From: Bromus sterilis | Lineage: Eukaryota > Streptophyta > Magnoliopsida > Poales > Poaceae | Assembly: GCA_950022295.1 (NCBI GenBank) | Contig: OX465598.1 | Span: 8,556,001-8,620,000, forward strand | Length of the DNA: 64,000 bases | Reading direction: 5' to 3' | In this document: in pieces, positions 34,630 to 46,480 of the stretch | How positions within the stretch are numbered: the first letter of the stretch is position 1 | Layout: each line of letters begins with the position of its first letter | Position numbers and translations under genes: made by a program | Notes under the pieces: generated by a model | What the model was told of the DNA's origin: nothing | Databases searched by the model: none | Seen by the model: only the letters and a program-made list of their open reading frames with translations

Positions 34630-35440
34630 AAGGGATCAGTTAGATCCAGATCACGGACATTGCAAATATCTTTAATATTCCGGGATACATCCATCAGTAC
34701 TTCAGTAGTAGAGGGAACACTTGAAGCCTCGTTCTCCAGCTGAAGAAAACCTCTGCTGTGTTGCAATGAACTCCCCCTCAATGGTTTCAACCTGAATTGT
34801 CATTGACTCTAGAACTCTTACGTTCAGTACAAAAAACATAAGACATGACCAAGTTAACTTCAGATGCAATGCCTTGAAAAGACTCCAGTACTCCAGTACT
34901 ATCATCTTCAGATGGACATCAAGAGAACTGATAGGATTTCGGTGTTTATGACGCCAGTGATTTCTGGCCCAGACCCTACAAAAAGCAACATGCCTTGATT
35001 GGAAAAAGAATATGGCCAAAACAAATATGAACAAACCCGGAAGTCAGCACAATAATAACTGTATAGAAAGCAAATAGCTCAACCCTACGAATCGTCAATG
35101 AAGAATGATCACCTCAATTCTGTATCTACAACTTTCTCCAAACAGGGAAAGCATCCCATCAGGTTAACAACCATATCCCCACATAAGAAAGACCTATTAA
35201 AAGATACAAACTTGACAGTGCGCACCATCGTCGCCAGGCTATCAGCACACATATCCCTTATCAAACATGAAACACTACATTAGTACATCTAGAAATGTAC
35301 CCAATGTGTCATTCATTTGCACAAAGCAATGCAAGGTTTGGACTAGACGTACCTGAGTAATCCTGTCGAAACTGAAACTATCATCATCCAGAAAGCACAA
35401 GGTTTCCAGCTTAGCCGCGGAAATCATCTCCCGCCGCCGG
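34630..35440 (-). pseudogene. F-box/FBD gene fragment (3' exons only)
   Basis: Minus-strand segments match the 25259-26831 pseudogene in order: AAKLETLCFLDDDSFSFDRITQ before a donor near 35352, then DSLATMVRTVKF and MVVNLMGCFPCLEK (about 35260-35120), then the FBD-like HKHRNPISSLDVHLKMIVLE and NVRVLESMTIQVETIEGEF (about 34960-34770). No F-box is present, because 35441 onward is different GC-rich sequence, and the frames are shifted. It is a truncated paralogue. Confidence 0.7.
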
Positions 35441-35760
35441 CTCGAGCTGTGGCACCAGGTCCGCCCGCCTCCGCCGCCGTCTCCCCCATGGCCGGGCCGC
35501 CGGATGTGTCGACTACGTTTCTGCGGCCCAGGACCGGCCCAACTAGATGCGGGCTATATGATCAGTCCAGTCCAACCGTGGGCCGCTTCGACGGCCCATG
35601 TGACATAAACTTTTGTGAATTTTGCCCCGTACGCACGCTATCCGCTCAGCTCGGCTCTCTCTCTATCTAATCCCCTTCGGCTCACTGAGGCAAGCAGAGG
35701 AAGAAGACACGCCGAAGAAGAAGAACCGAGAGAGAGAGAGAGAGAGAGAGAGAGGAAGCC
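35441..35760 (+). promoter_or_regulatory. Promoter and 5' UTR region of the bL35c gene
   Basis: A GC-rich stretch is followed by GCTCGGCTCTCTCTCTATC and an uninterrupted (GA)n run at 35728-35753, directly before the start codon. CT/GA-rich leaders are common in plant plastid-protein genes. No clear TATA box is seen. Confidence 0.45.
35728..35753 (+). repeat. (GA)n microsatellite in the bL35c 5' UTR
   Basis: About 13 uninterrupted GA units immediately upstream of the start codon. Confidence 0.95.
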
Positions 35761-37098
35761 ATGGCCATGTCGCTCTCCCTCGCGCGCCTGGCGCTGCCGC
35801 CCGTCCTCCACTCCCTCCCCGGCAAGAGGCCGGCCCACTCCGCCCTCGCCTTCCCGGCCAACTCATTCTTCGGCGCGCCGCTGGCCGTGGCGGCCGCCGG
35901 CGCCGCCGCTCTGTCCCCGGCGGCCCCGCTCCCCCGCTCCCTCGCCGTCGTCGCCGCCGGGAAGGGGTACAAGATGAAAACGCACAAGGTTTTCCTCTCG
36001 CCTTCTTCTTCTTCTTCTGGGTTCGTTATCTGGGAAATGCGTTTCTTGATTCCTGCTCACTCTGGTTTGTGTGTGTGGGAAGGCGTCGGCGAAGAGATTC
36101 AGAGTGACGGGAACGGGGAAGATCGTGCGGCGCTGCGCCGGGAAGCAGCATCTGCTCAGCAAGAAGAACGCCAAGCGCCGGAAGAGGCTCTCCAAGATGG
36201 TAACCCATATGCTTCCTCTGCTCACTTACATTTTCCCTGTTTGTTCAGGTAATGGTAGCTCAGTTTGTGAGAAGTCAATGTGAATTCAGTAGTGCCCAAT
36301 CTGTCCATGGTCAGAAGGTTTGGTTGGTGTCATGTTCTGAATGCTTGGTGAGAGAGAGTGTGCCTTGGACAATCTGCCCGATCTGGTTTTTGATGCAACT
36401 GCGATTTCTAGGCCTTCGTTTGAGCTGTGCCATGCCATCCTTGGCACCGCGCAGGTTCGGCCTGAGTATAGCTGGCTGAATCTGTCTGTTCCTTAACTGT
36501 AACAGCAATGTGCATAGCTTAGGATGTTTGGCATTCAGATTGTGACTAGTTTTTCATCTCAACTTATTCCACAGTTCCTGAACCATAATTGATGCTGATA
36601 TCAAGTTATTGCTGGGAAGAAGCCGGTGTTTATTTCATATGTATTTGTGCTAACTTACTGAAATCAAACTGCTAAATATTTAATAGTGAATTATGATATG
36701 CCATGCTTGGAGGAACATATTGTCTTTTTAAGTTAAATTGACTGCAGAAAGCACTATTATTTGGTACCTTGAGAACAGAGACATATGCCAAGAAATTAGT
36801 AACCGTGAGCTTTGGTGTAGTATCACAAACACAGGGGATGGATAATTAAGCCACTGGGATAGTAGCAGTAATTTATTCTGCGAAATTCCATTTTGGTGTA
36901 GCTTCTTTAGAGACTGTAATAATATTGACTCCACAACAGCTTCACTAGATCTGTTGAACTTGCCACTTTGTGCCGCGGCACCAATTTTCTTGCCTCTGAG
37001 ACTGCTATCTTCCGCTGCAGGTCCAAGTTAACAAGAGTGACTACAGCAACGTGATGGGTGCGCTCCCCTACCTCAAAGTGAACAAGAAAGCAGGATGA
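35761..37098 (+). CDS. RPL35: Plastid 50S ribosomal protein bL35c (three exons, complete)
   Basis: A component of the large subunit of the chloroplast ribosome. Exons 35761-35988, 36083-36199 and 37021-37098 have GT-AG junctions in frame and encode 140 residues. Residues 1 to about 66 are Ala/Pro/Ser-rich with few acidic residues, as in a plastid transit peptide. The mature part, KGYKMKTHKASAKRFRVTGTG, the basic block LLSKKNAKRRKRLSKM and the end NVMGALPYLKVNKKAG, matches the bL35 family along its short length. Intron 2 is 821 bp without features. The start is chosen as the first ATG after the GA tract, which gives the transit peptide. Nothing is broken. Confidence 0.97.
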
Positions 37099-37487
37099 GA
37101 TCTACCGGGTCTTGTAAAATGACTTCCACTGAGTCTCAGTTCACTCACTTGTAATTTTGTGCATCTTTGTCTGTATGTCTTTTTTTCTTTCGGTAATACG
37201 TACCAATGCCATACTTCACATCCCAACCAATCATAAATTATTCATATGGGTAGTCCAGTGGCATTCCACAACAGAGATGCACTTACCTGGTTGACATCTG
37301 TGCAAGAAAAAGGGTGCTTGATCTTCTTAAAAGATTGGTATTCAGGTTTTTCTCTTGCTTGTACGATGGTTACCTACACATCACGGAAATGTGAAGAAAC
37401 AGTTTGTTTCATTTGACAAAACTATGAACCGCTCGCGCCCCCGCATCGGGGCGCGCCAGATTGGAGTGGCTTCCTGCGAGTGTGGCG
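37099..37487 (+). other. 3' flank of the bL35c gene up to the duplication boundary
   Basis: The 3' UTR and short intergenic sequence. A GC-rich stretch (37430-37460), with CGCCCCCGCATCGGGGCG able to form a small hairpin, precedes the start of the 13.4-kb duplicated unit. Confidence 0.5.
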
Positions 37488-37599
37488 GCCTGCTACGGTT
37501 GACGTCTTTGCTTTGTGGCGTGCACATGGACTGCCTTCATTCCTGGGGCGTCTTTGCATGAGCTCGGTTAATGGTATAGCCAACAGCGGGCAATATGAA

Positions 37600-40500
37600 A
37601 AGTGACAAAATAATAGTGATCATAGAGAGCAATGATATCCTATGAATTTTTATGGAGGTCGAATTGCTTGTTTGGTGAGCTAACATCACGCGAATCACAC
37701 AAAATAATACGTAATTACGTTATGAGAACAATCATATGATATCTTAATTTGATTTAATGGATATTGTAGTGCTTATTACCATTGTGGTAAATACATAAGA
37801 AAAATGATAAAAATCATATGAAAGGAGTCAAAGTACGACACAACAAATGGAGAGGAAATTAAGGAGTTAGAGTCCCACATGATATAGGAAATGAAAGGAA
37901 TCAATCCGAGATTAAATGAGACAACATTCCACACACAAAAATGGAGATGAAATGATTGAACGTGATACATGCAAACTGAAGATGTAATGCATCAACATGC
38001 TAGGAGACAAACATATGTATGTCTTGTGAACAAGAATGTTGAGATTTGGAGGGTCACATTAGCGCTTAGCAATTTATATTTAGGGAGACCCAGGGGCATC
38101 ACTTAAGCTCATTGCGACAAAGAAAGTCCAGCATGAATCAGTGATCTACAAGAATTGCTACCAAATGCATTGCTTGGTGAATTTAATAATAGTTAGTTTC
38201 TCCCATGTATTTTCTAAATGGAGCATTAGAATAGAGTTTTGTGAGCTAATCTTTTGTTTTCTATTATTAAAAACATGGATGGGACATTATTTGATGAATT
38301 TCCGTGAAGGTACTCATTTTTATTTGGATGCCTCAAGATTGTGCATTGTCAAAATCATGAATCCTCATAAGAACTATGGGATACTATTACTCGAGAGACG
38401 ATCTCTCAAATCTTTTTTATAATAATAAATGAATAAGTGAATCCATACCAGCTACGGGTACAATTTTTGTACGAAAAACGAGTCGATGCACCAAAAAGCC
38501 AATGGGGATGCCATGTAAACTATAGAAAGTTTCTAATTCCATTGGCTTGGTCATCATCCTCATTTTCCAAAAAAGAGTAAACCTTAGTTGGACTTCATTT
38601 TAAGACATGAGCTTAAGTGGTGCCTCTAGGTCATGGCACATGGGACAAAGAGAGATTAAATGAGTCAACACGCCACACGACAAAATGAAGATGAAATGAT
38701 TGAACGTGACACATGCGAAATGAAGATGTAATGCGTCAACACGCTAGGTGACAAACATATGTATGTCCTTAGAACTAAAATCTTGAGATTTTAAGGGTCA
38801 TATTAGTACTTACCAATTTACACTTAGGGAGACCCAGGGGCACCACTTAAGCTCATTGCTACAAAGAAAGTCCATCATGAATCAATGATCTACAAGAATT
38901 ACTACTAAATGCTTTGCTTAGTGAATTTTATAATAGTTAGTTCCTCCCATGTACTTTCTAAACGGAGCAATAGAATAGAGTTTTGTGAGCTAATCTTTGA
39001 TTTTTATTATTATTAAAAAACATTGACGGGACATTATTTGATGAATTTTTGTGAAAGTATCAGTTTTATTTGGATGCCTCAAGACTGTGCATTTTCATCA
39101 TAAATCGTCATAAGAACTATGGGATACTATAGCTCGAGCGACGGAAAGTGAGTCAATGTTGGGTGAAATCTTTTTGATAATAATGAATGAATGAATAAGT
39201 GAATCCAACCCTTCAAAAAAAAAGAGAATCCATACCATCTACAGGTGAAATGTTGGTACGGAAAGTGAGTCGATGCACCACACAAAAAAAATGTAGATGC
39301 CATGTAAACAATAGAAAGTTTCCATTGGCTTGGTCATCATCTATACTTTTTCCCAAAATGAGAAAACCCTACTTTGACTCCATTTTAAGCAATGAGATGA
39401 AGTGGTGCCTCTAGGTCATGGGACATGGGACAAAGAGAGATTAAATGAGTGAACACGCCACACGAAAAATTGAGATGAAATGATTGAACGTGATCCATGC
39501 GAAATGAAGATGTAATGGGTATACACACTAGGCGACAAACATATGTATGTCTTGAGAACAAAAATGTTGAGATTTGGAGGGTCATATGAGCAGCTAGAAA
39601 TTTATATTTAGGGAGACCTAGGTCACCACTTAAGCTCATTGCTACAAAGAAAGTCCAGCATGAATCAATGATCTAAAAGAATTACTACTAAATGTGTTGC
39701 TTGGTGAATTTGATAATGGTTAGTTCCTCCCATGTGCTTTCTAAATGGAGCAATATACCAGAGTTTTGTGAGCTCATCTTTGGTTTATTATTATTAAAAA
39801 CAGAGATGTGACAATTAAATGAATTTCCGTGAAGGTACTCATTTGTATTTGGATGCCTCAAGATAGTGGATTGTCAAAATCATGAATCCTCATCAGAACT
39901 ATGGGATACTATAGCTCGAGAGATGATCTCTGAAATATTTTAATAAATTGAATTAATAAGTGAATGCATACCATCTACGGGTACAATTTTGGTAAGGAAA
40001 GGGAGTCGATGCATCACACAGAAAATGGATATGCCATGTAAACAATTGAAAGTTTCCATTTTCTTGGTCATCATCTTCATTTTTTCCCAAAAAGAGAAAA
40101 CCCTAGTGTGACTTCATTTTAAGAAATGAGCCTAAGTGGTGTCTCTAAGTCACGGGACTTGGGATAAAGTGAGATTAAATGAGTCAGCACGCCACACGAC
40201 AAAATGGAGATGAAATGATTGAACGTGATCTGTGCCAAATGAATATGTAATGCGACAACTCGCTAGGCGACAAACATATGTCTGTCTCGAGAACAAAAAT
40301 GTTGAGATTTGGAGGGTCATATGAGCACTTAGCAATTTATATTTAGGGATATCTAGGGCACCACTTAAGCTCATTTCTACAAAGAAATTCCAGCATGAAT
40401 CAATGATCTACAAGAATTACTACTAAATGCCTTGCTTGGTGAATTTGATAATAGTGAGTTCCTCCCATGTACTTTCTAAATGGAGCAATATACCAGAGTT

Positions 40501-43500
40501 TTGCAACTACTAGAGAAAAATACAATAGCAACTCCTACAGTATGCAAATAGGCCCGGGGCGGCCCGCTGGGCTGGATCCTCCACTGTGAACAAGAATGTT
40601 GAGATTTGGAAGGTCATATTAGCGTTTACCAATTTATATTTAGGGAGACCCAGGGGAACCACTTAAGCTCATTGCTACAAAGAAAGTCTAGCATGAATCT
40701 GTGATCTACAAGAATTAGTACTAAATGCATTGCTTGGTGAATTTGATAATAGTTAGTTTCTCCCATGTATTTTCTAAATGGAGCATTAGACCAAAGTTTT
40801 GTGGGCTCATCTTTGGTTTATTATTATTAAAAACAGGGATGTGACAATTAAATGAATTTCCGTGAAGGTACTCATTTGTATTTGGATGCCTCGAGATTGT
40901 GGATTGTCAAAATCATGAATCCTCATCAGAACTATGGGATACTATAGCTCGAGAGACGATCTCTCAAATCTATTTGATAATAAAAAATGAATAAGTGAAT
41001 CCATACCATCTATGGGTACAATTTTGGTTCGAAAAACGAGTCGATGCACCAACAACAAATGGGATGCCATGTAAACTATAGAAAGTTTCTAATTCCATTC
41101 GCTTGGTCATCATCTTAATTTTTCCCCATGGGACAAAGAGAGTTTAAATGAGTCAACACGCCACATGAAAAAATGGAGGTGAAATGATTGAACGTGATAC
41201 ATGCGAAATGAAGATGTAGTGCGTCAACATGCTAGGCGACAAACATATGTATGACTTGAGAACCAAATGTTGAGATTTGGAGGGTCATATTGGAACTTAC
41301 CAATTTATATTTAGGGAGACCCAGGGGCGCCGCTTAGGGCCAGTTTTTTCGGGGTCTAGCTTATGCATAAGCTCCTGTGAGAATAAGCCATATATAACCT
41401 CCTATGGAAATAAGCCCTTAAAAATAAGCCCACTAGTTTTTTTCAGTTTATGTAATTTTGCTTAATTTTAATATAACTAGTGGAAAAACTATAATGTCCT
41501 TGGACCAGATTTCGGTTGGAATGGAGCTTCAAGGCAGGCATGCGTCAAGGAAGAGACAGACGAGGGCCGGCATCAGGGAAGACGCAGCCGAGGGCCGTCG
41601 TCGCACTGCACAAAGGACATGTTGGCTTGGGGTAGAACAGAGGGAGGCGGGGTTGGCGGCGGCCACGAGAGGGCGAGCGGCTGCAGAGGGAAGCACCGAG
41701 AGGAGAACAAGTAAAGGAGTAGCTAGAAACTGAAATTGAACACTCAACAAGTAAACATGAAGAATAAGAACATTCTAAACAAAAGTGGAGCGTGTCTCTC
41801 TTCCAATCAAGGATTCTAGGTTCTCAAAGGCTATGACCAGCAAGGAAAATAAAAATAAAACTAAAAACTAAAACTAAAGAGAAAGACGCACCAACACATT
41901 ACATGTGAACTGTGAAGCAATAAAAATATAGTGCTAGGAAGGACGAATAGATAATTGTTGATGAAGAAAAGGATGCACGGGGGCTCCCTCAAGATTAGAC
42001 GTTTGTGTCTCCTTGAATATTACTTGGGGGGCCTGGGGCATCCTCAAGCTTAAGCTTTTGGCACTCCTTTGATCTTCTTTCATCATCTACCTTCGTAACA
42101 CTTGAAAAGTTCCTTCACACGAAACTTCTCATAAACTGATTAGAGCGATTAGTACCAATAATAATAAAGTTTCCATTGGGTACTGTTGGAACACAATGGA
42201 ACACTCAAATTAAACATTATCTACTATTACCCAACTTTGTTTAGGGTTCTTGCAAAGAAAAACCATGAACAATTCGCACAAAAGATGAAAATGCAATTGC
42301 AAGGCAGAAATCTGGGAAAACAGAACAACATGTGAACTCAATTTTTTCAAGGCACTTCTGTAGATCAAATAAGAAAACTCAAAACTAATGAAAGTTTCAC
42401 AATTTTATAGAGCATTCTGTGTAAAAAAAATTCAGATAAAAAAAGATGATCTTGTGATCTTTCCAGATTTTTTCCATGAAGCAAACATAATCTATTTTTT
42501 GGACAACATGTCATAAATTTTGTCTCCTTCATCATTAGAGGCTAAAACTTGGCACAAAACTTGAAGATAAAGATACAATGGTGTTGCTAAAGTACTAACA
42601 AACACCAAGACACACTAAAACAAAAAGGAAAAACTGAAAGTAAAGATATCATGGGATGCCTCCCAAGAGCTCTTTCTTTATAGCCATAAAGATTGGCTTA
42701 AAATTTTAATGATGCTCTCGTAAGAATAAGAGTTGGCAGTATCATGGGGTCGACGACGGCGGCAAGACATGTGGTCAATAGTGTCGGTAGGAGGCCTGGT
42801 AGGTGGCGGCGGAGGGAGGCTGGTTCGAAGGTGGTGGCGGGAGGCGGGACAGGATCCGAGCAGAGGAAGGGGAGGGTCATTGGCGACGGAGAGAGGCTGA
42901 GTCGAAGGCGACGGTGGGAGACGGGTTCAAAGGCGGCGGCAGTATAAGGGGTCGAAGGCCGCGACGGTGGTGGGAGACAGGGAAGAGAACGAGAGGATGG
43001 GGCAAGGAGACCGGCAAAGGGATAAGCCTCGGTCCGAGTGGCATATATTTTTAATTCAACCGCTAGGGAGGGTAACGAGATTTACCTCTTTGCTACTTAG
43101 CTGTCCCTCGCCCAACTATTTTCCATCCTGAAGGAAAACCTTGTGGAAATAAGTTAAGCCCAACTTTTCAAATGAGTTCTTTTGGGATTTTGGCTTATTT
43201 TGGTCATAAACTGCTATAAGCCACAAAAGAACTGGCCCTTAAGCTCATTGCTACAAAGAAAGTCTAGCATGAATCACTGATCTACAAGAATTACTACTAA
43301 ATTGTTTTCTTGGTGAATTTGATAAGTTAGTTCCTCCCATGTACTTTCTAAATGGAGCAATAGAATAGAGTTTTGTGAGCTAATCTTTACTTTTTTATTA
43401 TTAGAAAACATGGATGAGACGTTATTTGATGAGTTTTCATGAAGGTAGTCATTTTTATTTGGATAACTCAAGGTTGTGCATTTTCAAAATCATGAATCAT

Positions 43501-45270
43501 CATAAGAACTATGGGATACTATAGCTCGAGAGATGATCTCTCAAATATATTTTTTATAATTATGAATGAATAAGTGAATCCATACCATCTACGGGTGAAC
43601 TTTTGGTACGAAAAGTGAGGCGATGCACCACATAGAAAAATGGAGATGCCATGTAAACAATAGAAAGTTTCCATTGGCTTAGTCACCATCTTCATTTTTT
43701 TCCCAAAATGAGAAAACCCTAAGTTTGACTCCACTTTAAGCAATGATCTTAAGTGGTGCCTATAAGTCATTGGAAATGGGACAAAGAGAGATTAAATGAT
43801 TCGACATGCCACACGACAAAATGAGTTGAAATGATTGAACGTGATCCATGAGAAATGAAGATGTAATGCGTCAACACACAAGGCCACAAACATATGTATG
43901 TCTTGAGAACAAAAATGTTGAGATTTGGAGGGTCCCATGAGCACTTAGCTATTTATATTTAGGGAGACCTAGGTCACCACTTAAGATCATTGCTACAAAG
44001 AAAGTCCAGCATGAATCAATGATCTACAAGAATTACTACTAAATGTGTTGGTTGGTGAATTTGATAATTATTAGTTCCTCCCATGTACTTTCTAAATGGA
44101 GCAATATACCAGAGTTTTGTGAGCTAATCGTTGGTTTTTATTGTTATTAAAGATGTATGAGACGATATTTGATGAATTTCCATGGAGGTACTCATTTTTA
44201 TTTGGATGCCTCAAGATTGTGCATTGTCAAAATCGTGAATCCTCATAAGAACTATGGGATACTATAGCTCGAGAGAAGATATCTAAAATATTTGATGAAA
44301 AAGAATGAATAAGTGAATCAGTAGCATCTATGGGTTCAATTTTGGTACGAAAAGTAAGTCGATGCACCACACAGAAAATGGATATGCCATGTAAACAATA
44401 GAAAGTTTCCATTGGCTAGGTCATCACCTTAATTTTTTTCCCAAGAAGAGAAAACCCTAGTTGGACTTCATTTTAAGCAATGAGCTTAAGTGGTGTCTCT
44501 AAGTCATGGGACTTGGGATAAAGTGAGATTAAATGAGTCAACACGCCACACGACAAAATGGATCGATGAAATGATTGAATGCGATCCATGCCAAATGAAT
44601 ATGTAATGCGACAACACGCTAGGCGACAAAGATACGTATGTCTTGAGAACAAAAATGTTGAGATTTGGAGGGTCATATGAGCACTTAACAATTTATATTC
44701 CGGGATACCCAGGGCACCACTTAATTAAGCTTTTTGCTACAAAGAAAGTCCACAATGAATCAATGATCTACAAGAATTACTACTAAATATGTTGCTTGGT
44801 GAATTTGATAATTGTTAGTTCCTCCCATGTACTTTCTAAATGGAGCAATATACCAAAGTTTTGTGAGCTAATCTTTGGTTGTTATTATTATTATTATTAT
44901 TATTAAAAACTTGTACGGGATGATATTTCATGATTTTTTGTGAAGGTGGTCATTTTAATTTGCACACCTCAAGATTGTGCTTTGTAAAAATCGTGAATTC
45001 TCATAAGAACTATGGGATACTACAGCTTGATAGATGATCTCTCATATATATTTGAGAATAATAAATGAATAAGTGAATCCATACTATCTATGGGTAGAAT
45101 TTTGGTACGAAAAATGAGTTGATGCCCTACACCGAAAATGGAGACGCATTGTAAACAATAGAAAGTTTCCATTTCCATTGACTTGGTCGTCGCCTTGACT
45201 TTTTTCCCAATAAGTGAAAACCCTAGTTGGACTTCATTTTAAGCAATGAGCTTAAGTGGTCCCTCTAGGT
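37600..45270. repeat. Array of ~740-bp tandem monomers, copy A
   Basis: The marker GAGATTAAATGA (or one-base variant) recurs at 37908, 38652, 39438 (approx.), 40171, 41138, 43788 and 44525. The spacing is 734-786 bp after subtracting the 1.9-kb insertion, with one longer interval (40171-41138) where a partial monomer is joined near 40505-40580. Other landmarks repeat with the same order, for example GACAAACATATGTATGTCTT, GTTGAGATTTGGAGGGTCA and TATGGGATACTATAGCTCGAG. Monomers differ by roughly 10-20 percent. Open frames inside are repeats of the same non-coding phrase. Confidence 0.9.
41337..43238. mobile_element. Non-autonomous PIF/Harbinger-like element, copy A
   Basis: The left end GGGCCAGTTTTTTCGGGG and the inverse of the right end GGGCCAGTTCTTTTGTGG form the TIRs, flanked by TTA on both sides (41334-41336 and 43239-43241), the 3-bp duplication typical of PIF/Harbinger. 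Inside is AT-rich sequence plus two GC-rich patches (about 41540-41710 and 42740-43030) with short open frames. No transposase is recognised. It interrupts one satellite monomer. Confidence 0.85.
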
Positions 45271-46480
45271 CATAAAAGTTTCCATTTCATCGCCTGGACC
45301 ACAAAAACTTCACTCCTTCGATCCCTATATTTCTTTATCTTTTCTTGTAAAATGCATTTATTTGTTTCTTGAATATATAGCTAGGCCTAACTTCATACGG
45401 ACCAAGCAAACCCAATTATCTTAGAGATGTTCACAAGGCATGCATACAATTATTTGGTTTATGCGTTGCTCTTGCCCTAGGGTGCACCCAGTAATCCATG
45501 TCCGAACACTGTATATACGCTTCAACTTAATTACTTATGTGAAGTGTTAATTTTTTTGTGAGTTATGCTTCGGTAGATCCCCTTTAGAAAAGTTTACGTT
45601 TTTCGTTGCAGATTTAAACGTAAAAATTAGAAGTTATAACTTCAATCAAAGAGATTAGATTGTTCAAACCGCTTATTTCATTCATTGGGAGAATGAATAT
45701 TAGAATTTGTCGATTATGATTGTAGGAGAATAACTTTTTATGTAGTTTTAAGATTCGTACGAACTTTCTAATTAAGGGGGTGTACCGAATCAAAACTCTT
45801 TTTTTCAGATAAAGGCCCTTGTCATGTGAAGACTCGAGAAAGTCATATAAGTGGAAAATAGAGAGGTAGCGTTTGCACAAAAATATGAGTTTAGGCCCAC
45901 ACATTTTCCAGGGCAAATCTAGTAATAAAACGCTCTCTCCATGGCCATTCAACCGAACAAAGCAAGAGCCTCTCCTTCGTAATTAAGATGATATCATTCG
46001 TGCTAGAAAATTAGGTGAGAAAGCAACAAATTAGAGCAGAAAAGAGCAACATAGCCCTGGTTTTGATCTCCTCTCGTGGACGGAACCATGTGCCGACGGC
46101 ACAAGGAGACAAGCAGTGTATCTGCAGAAGTTAAGGAATAGAGAGAATGCAGCACCCACACACGCACGGGAGAGCGCCGTTCAACTCTGGACCTCGAGAC
46201 TTTCCTCGAAGCTTCCCTCGACCCTTTTTCCCCTTATAAATTCTCCCCCTTGCATCCCCCTCTTCTCAGTTCTCACAGGCCCACTGCAGTCCCGCTCCTC
46301 TGAAGCCATCATCGTTCCCTTCTCGGAAGCCATTATTGTAGAGGTAGGAAAGGATGGATCTAAGAGAGGTTTGGGGTTGTGTTCTTACTTCTTACATGGA
46401 CGCTGGGTTTGTGTTTTGGTTAGTCTCTCTGTTTCTTAATCAGTTTCTTTCTTGATGGTGTGAAAAAAAGATCGGAAAAG
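45271..46480 (+). promoter_or_regulatory. Upstream region and 5' UTR of response regulator copy A
   Basis: Unique sequence after the satellite array. A plausible TATA box, TTATAAAT, lies at 46234-46241, followed by the CT-rich leader CTCCCCCTTGCATCCCCC. The leader may contain an intron, since GAG|GTAGG occurs at about 46340. The minus-strand frame at 45952-45614 has no supporting motif. Confidence 0.45.
46234..46241 (+). promoter_or_regulatory. Putative TATA box, response regulator copy A
   Basis: CCCTTATAAATTC in a CT-rich context, about 240 bases upstream of the start codon. The identical box in copy B is at 59650-59657. Confidence 0.5.

Noticed and set aside
42698..43054. Arg/Gly-rich frames in the Harbinger-like element
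   Set aside because: GC-rich patch with no transposase motif and overlapping frames on both strands.
37776..45270. Several short frames repeated in the monomers (such as MSLSGDLG and METFYCLHG)
   Set aside because: They are parts of a tandem repeat, differ in frame and length between monomers, and have no start or domain support.
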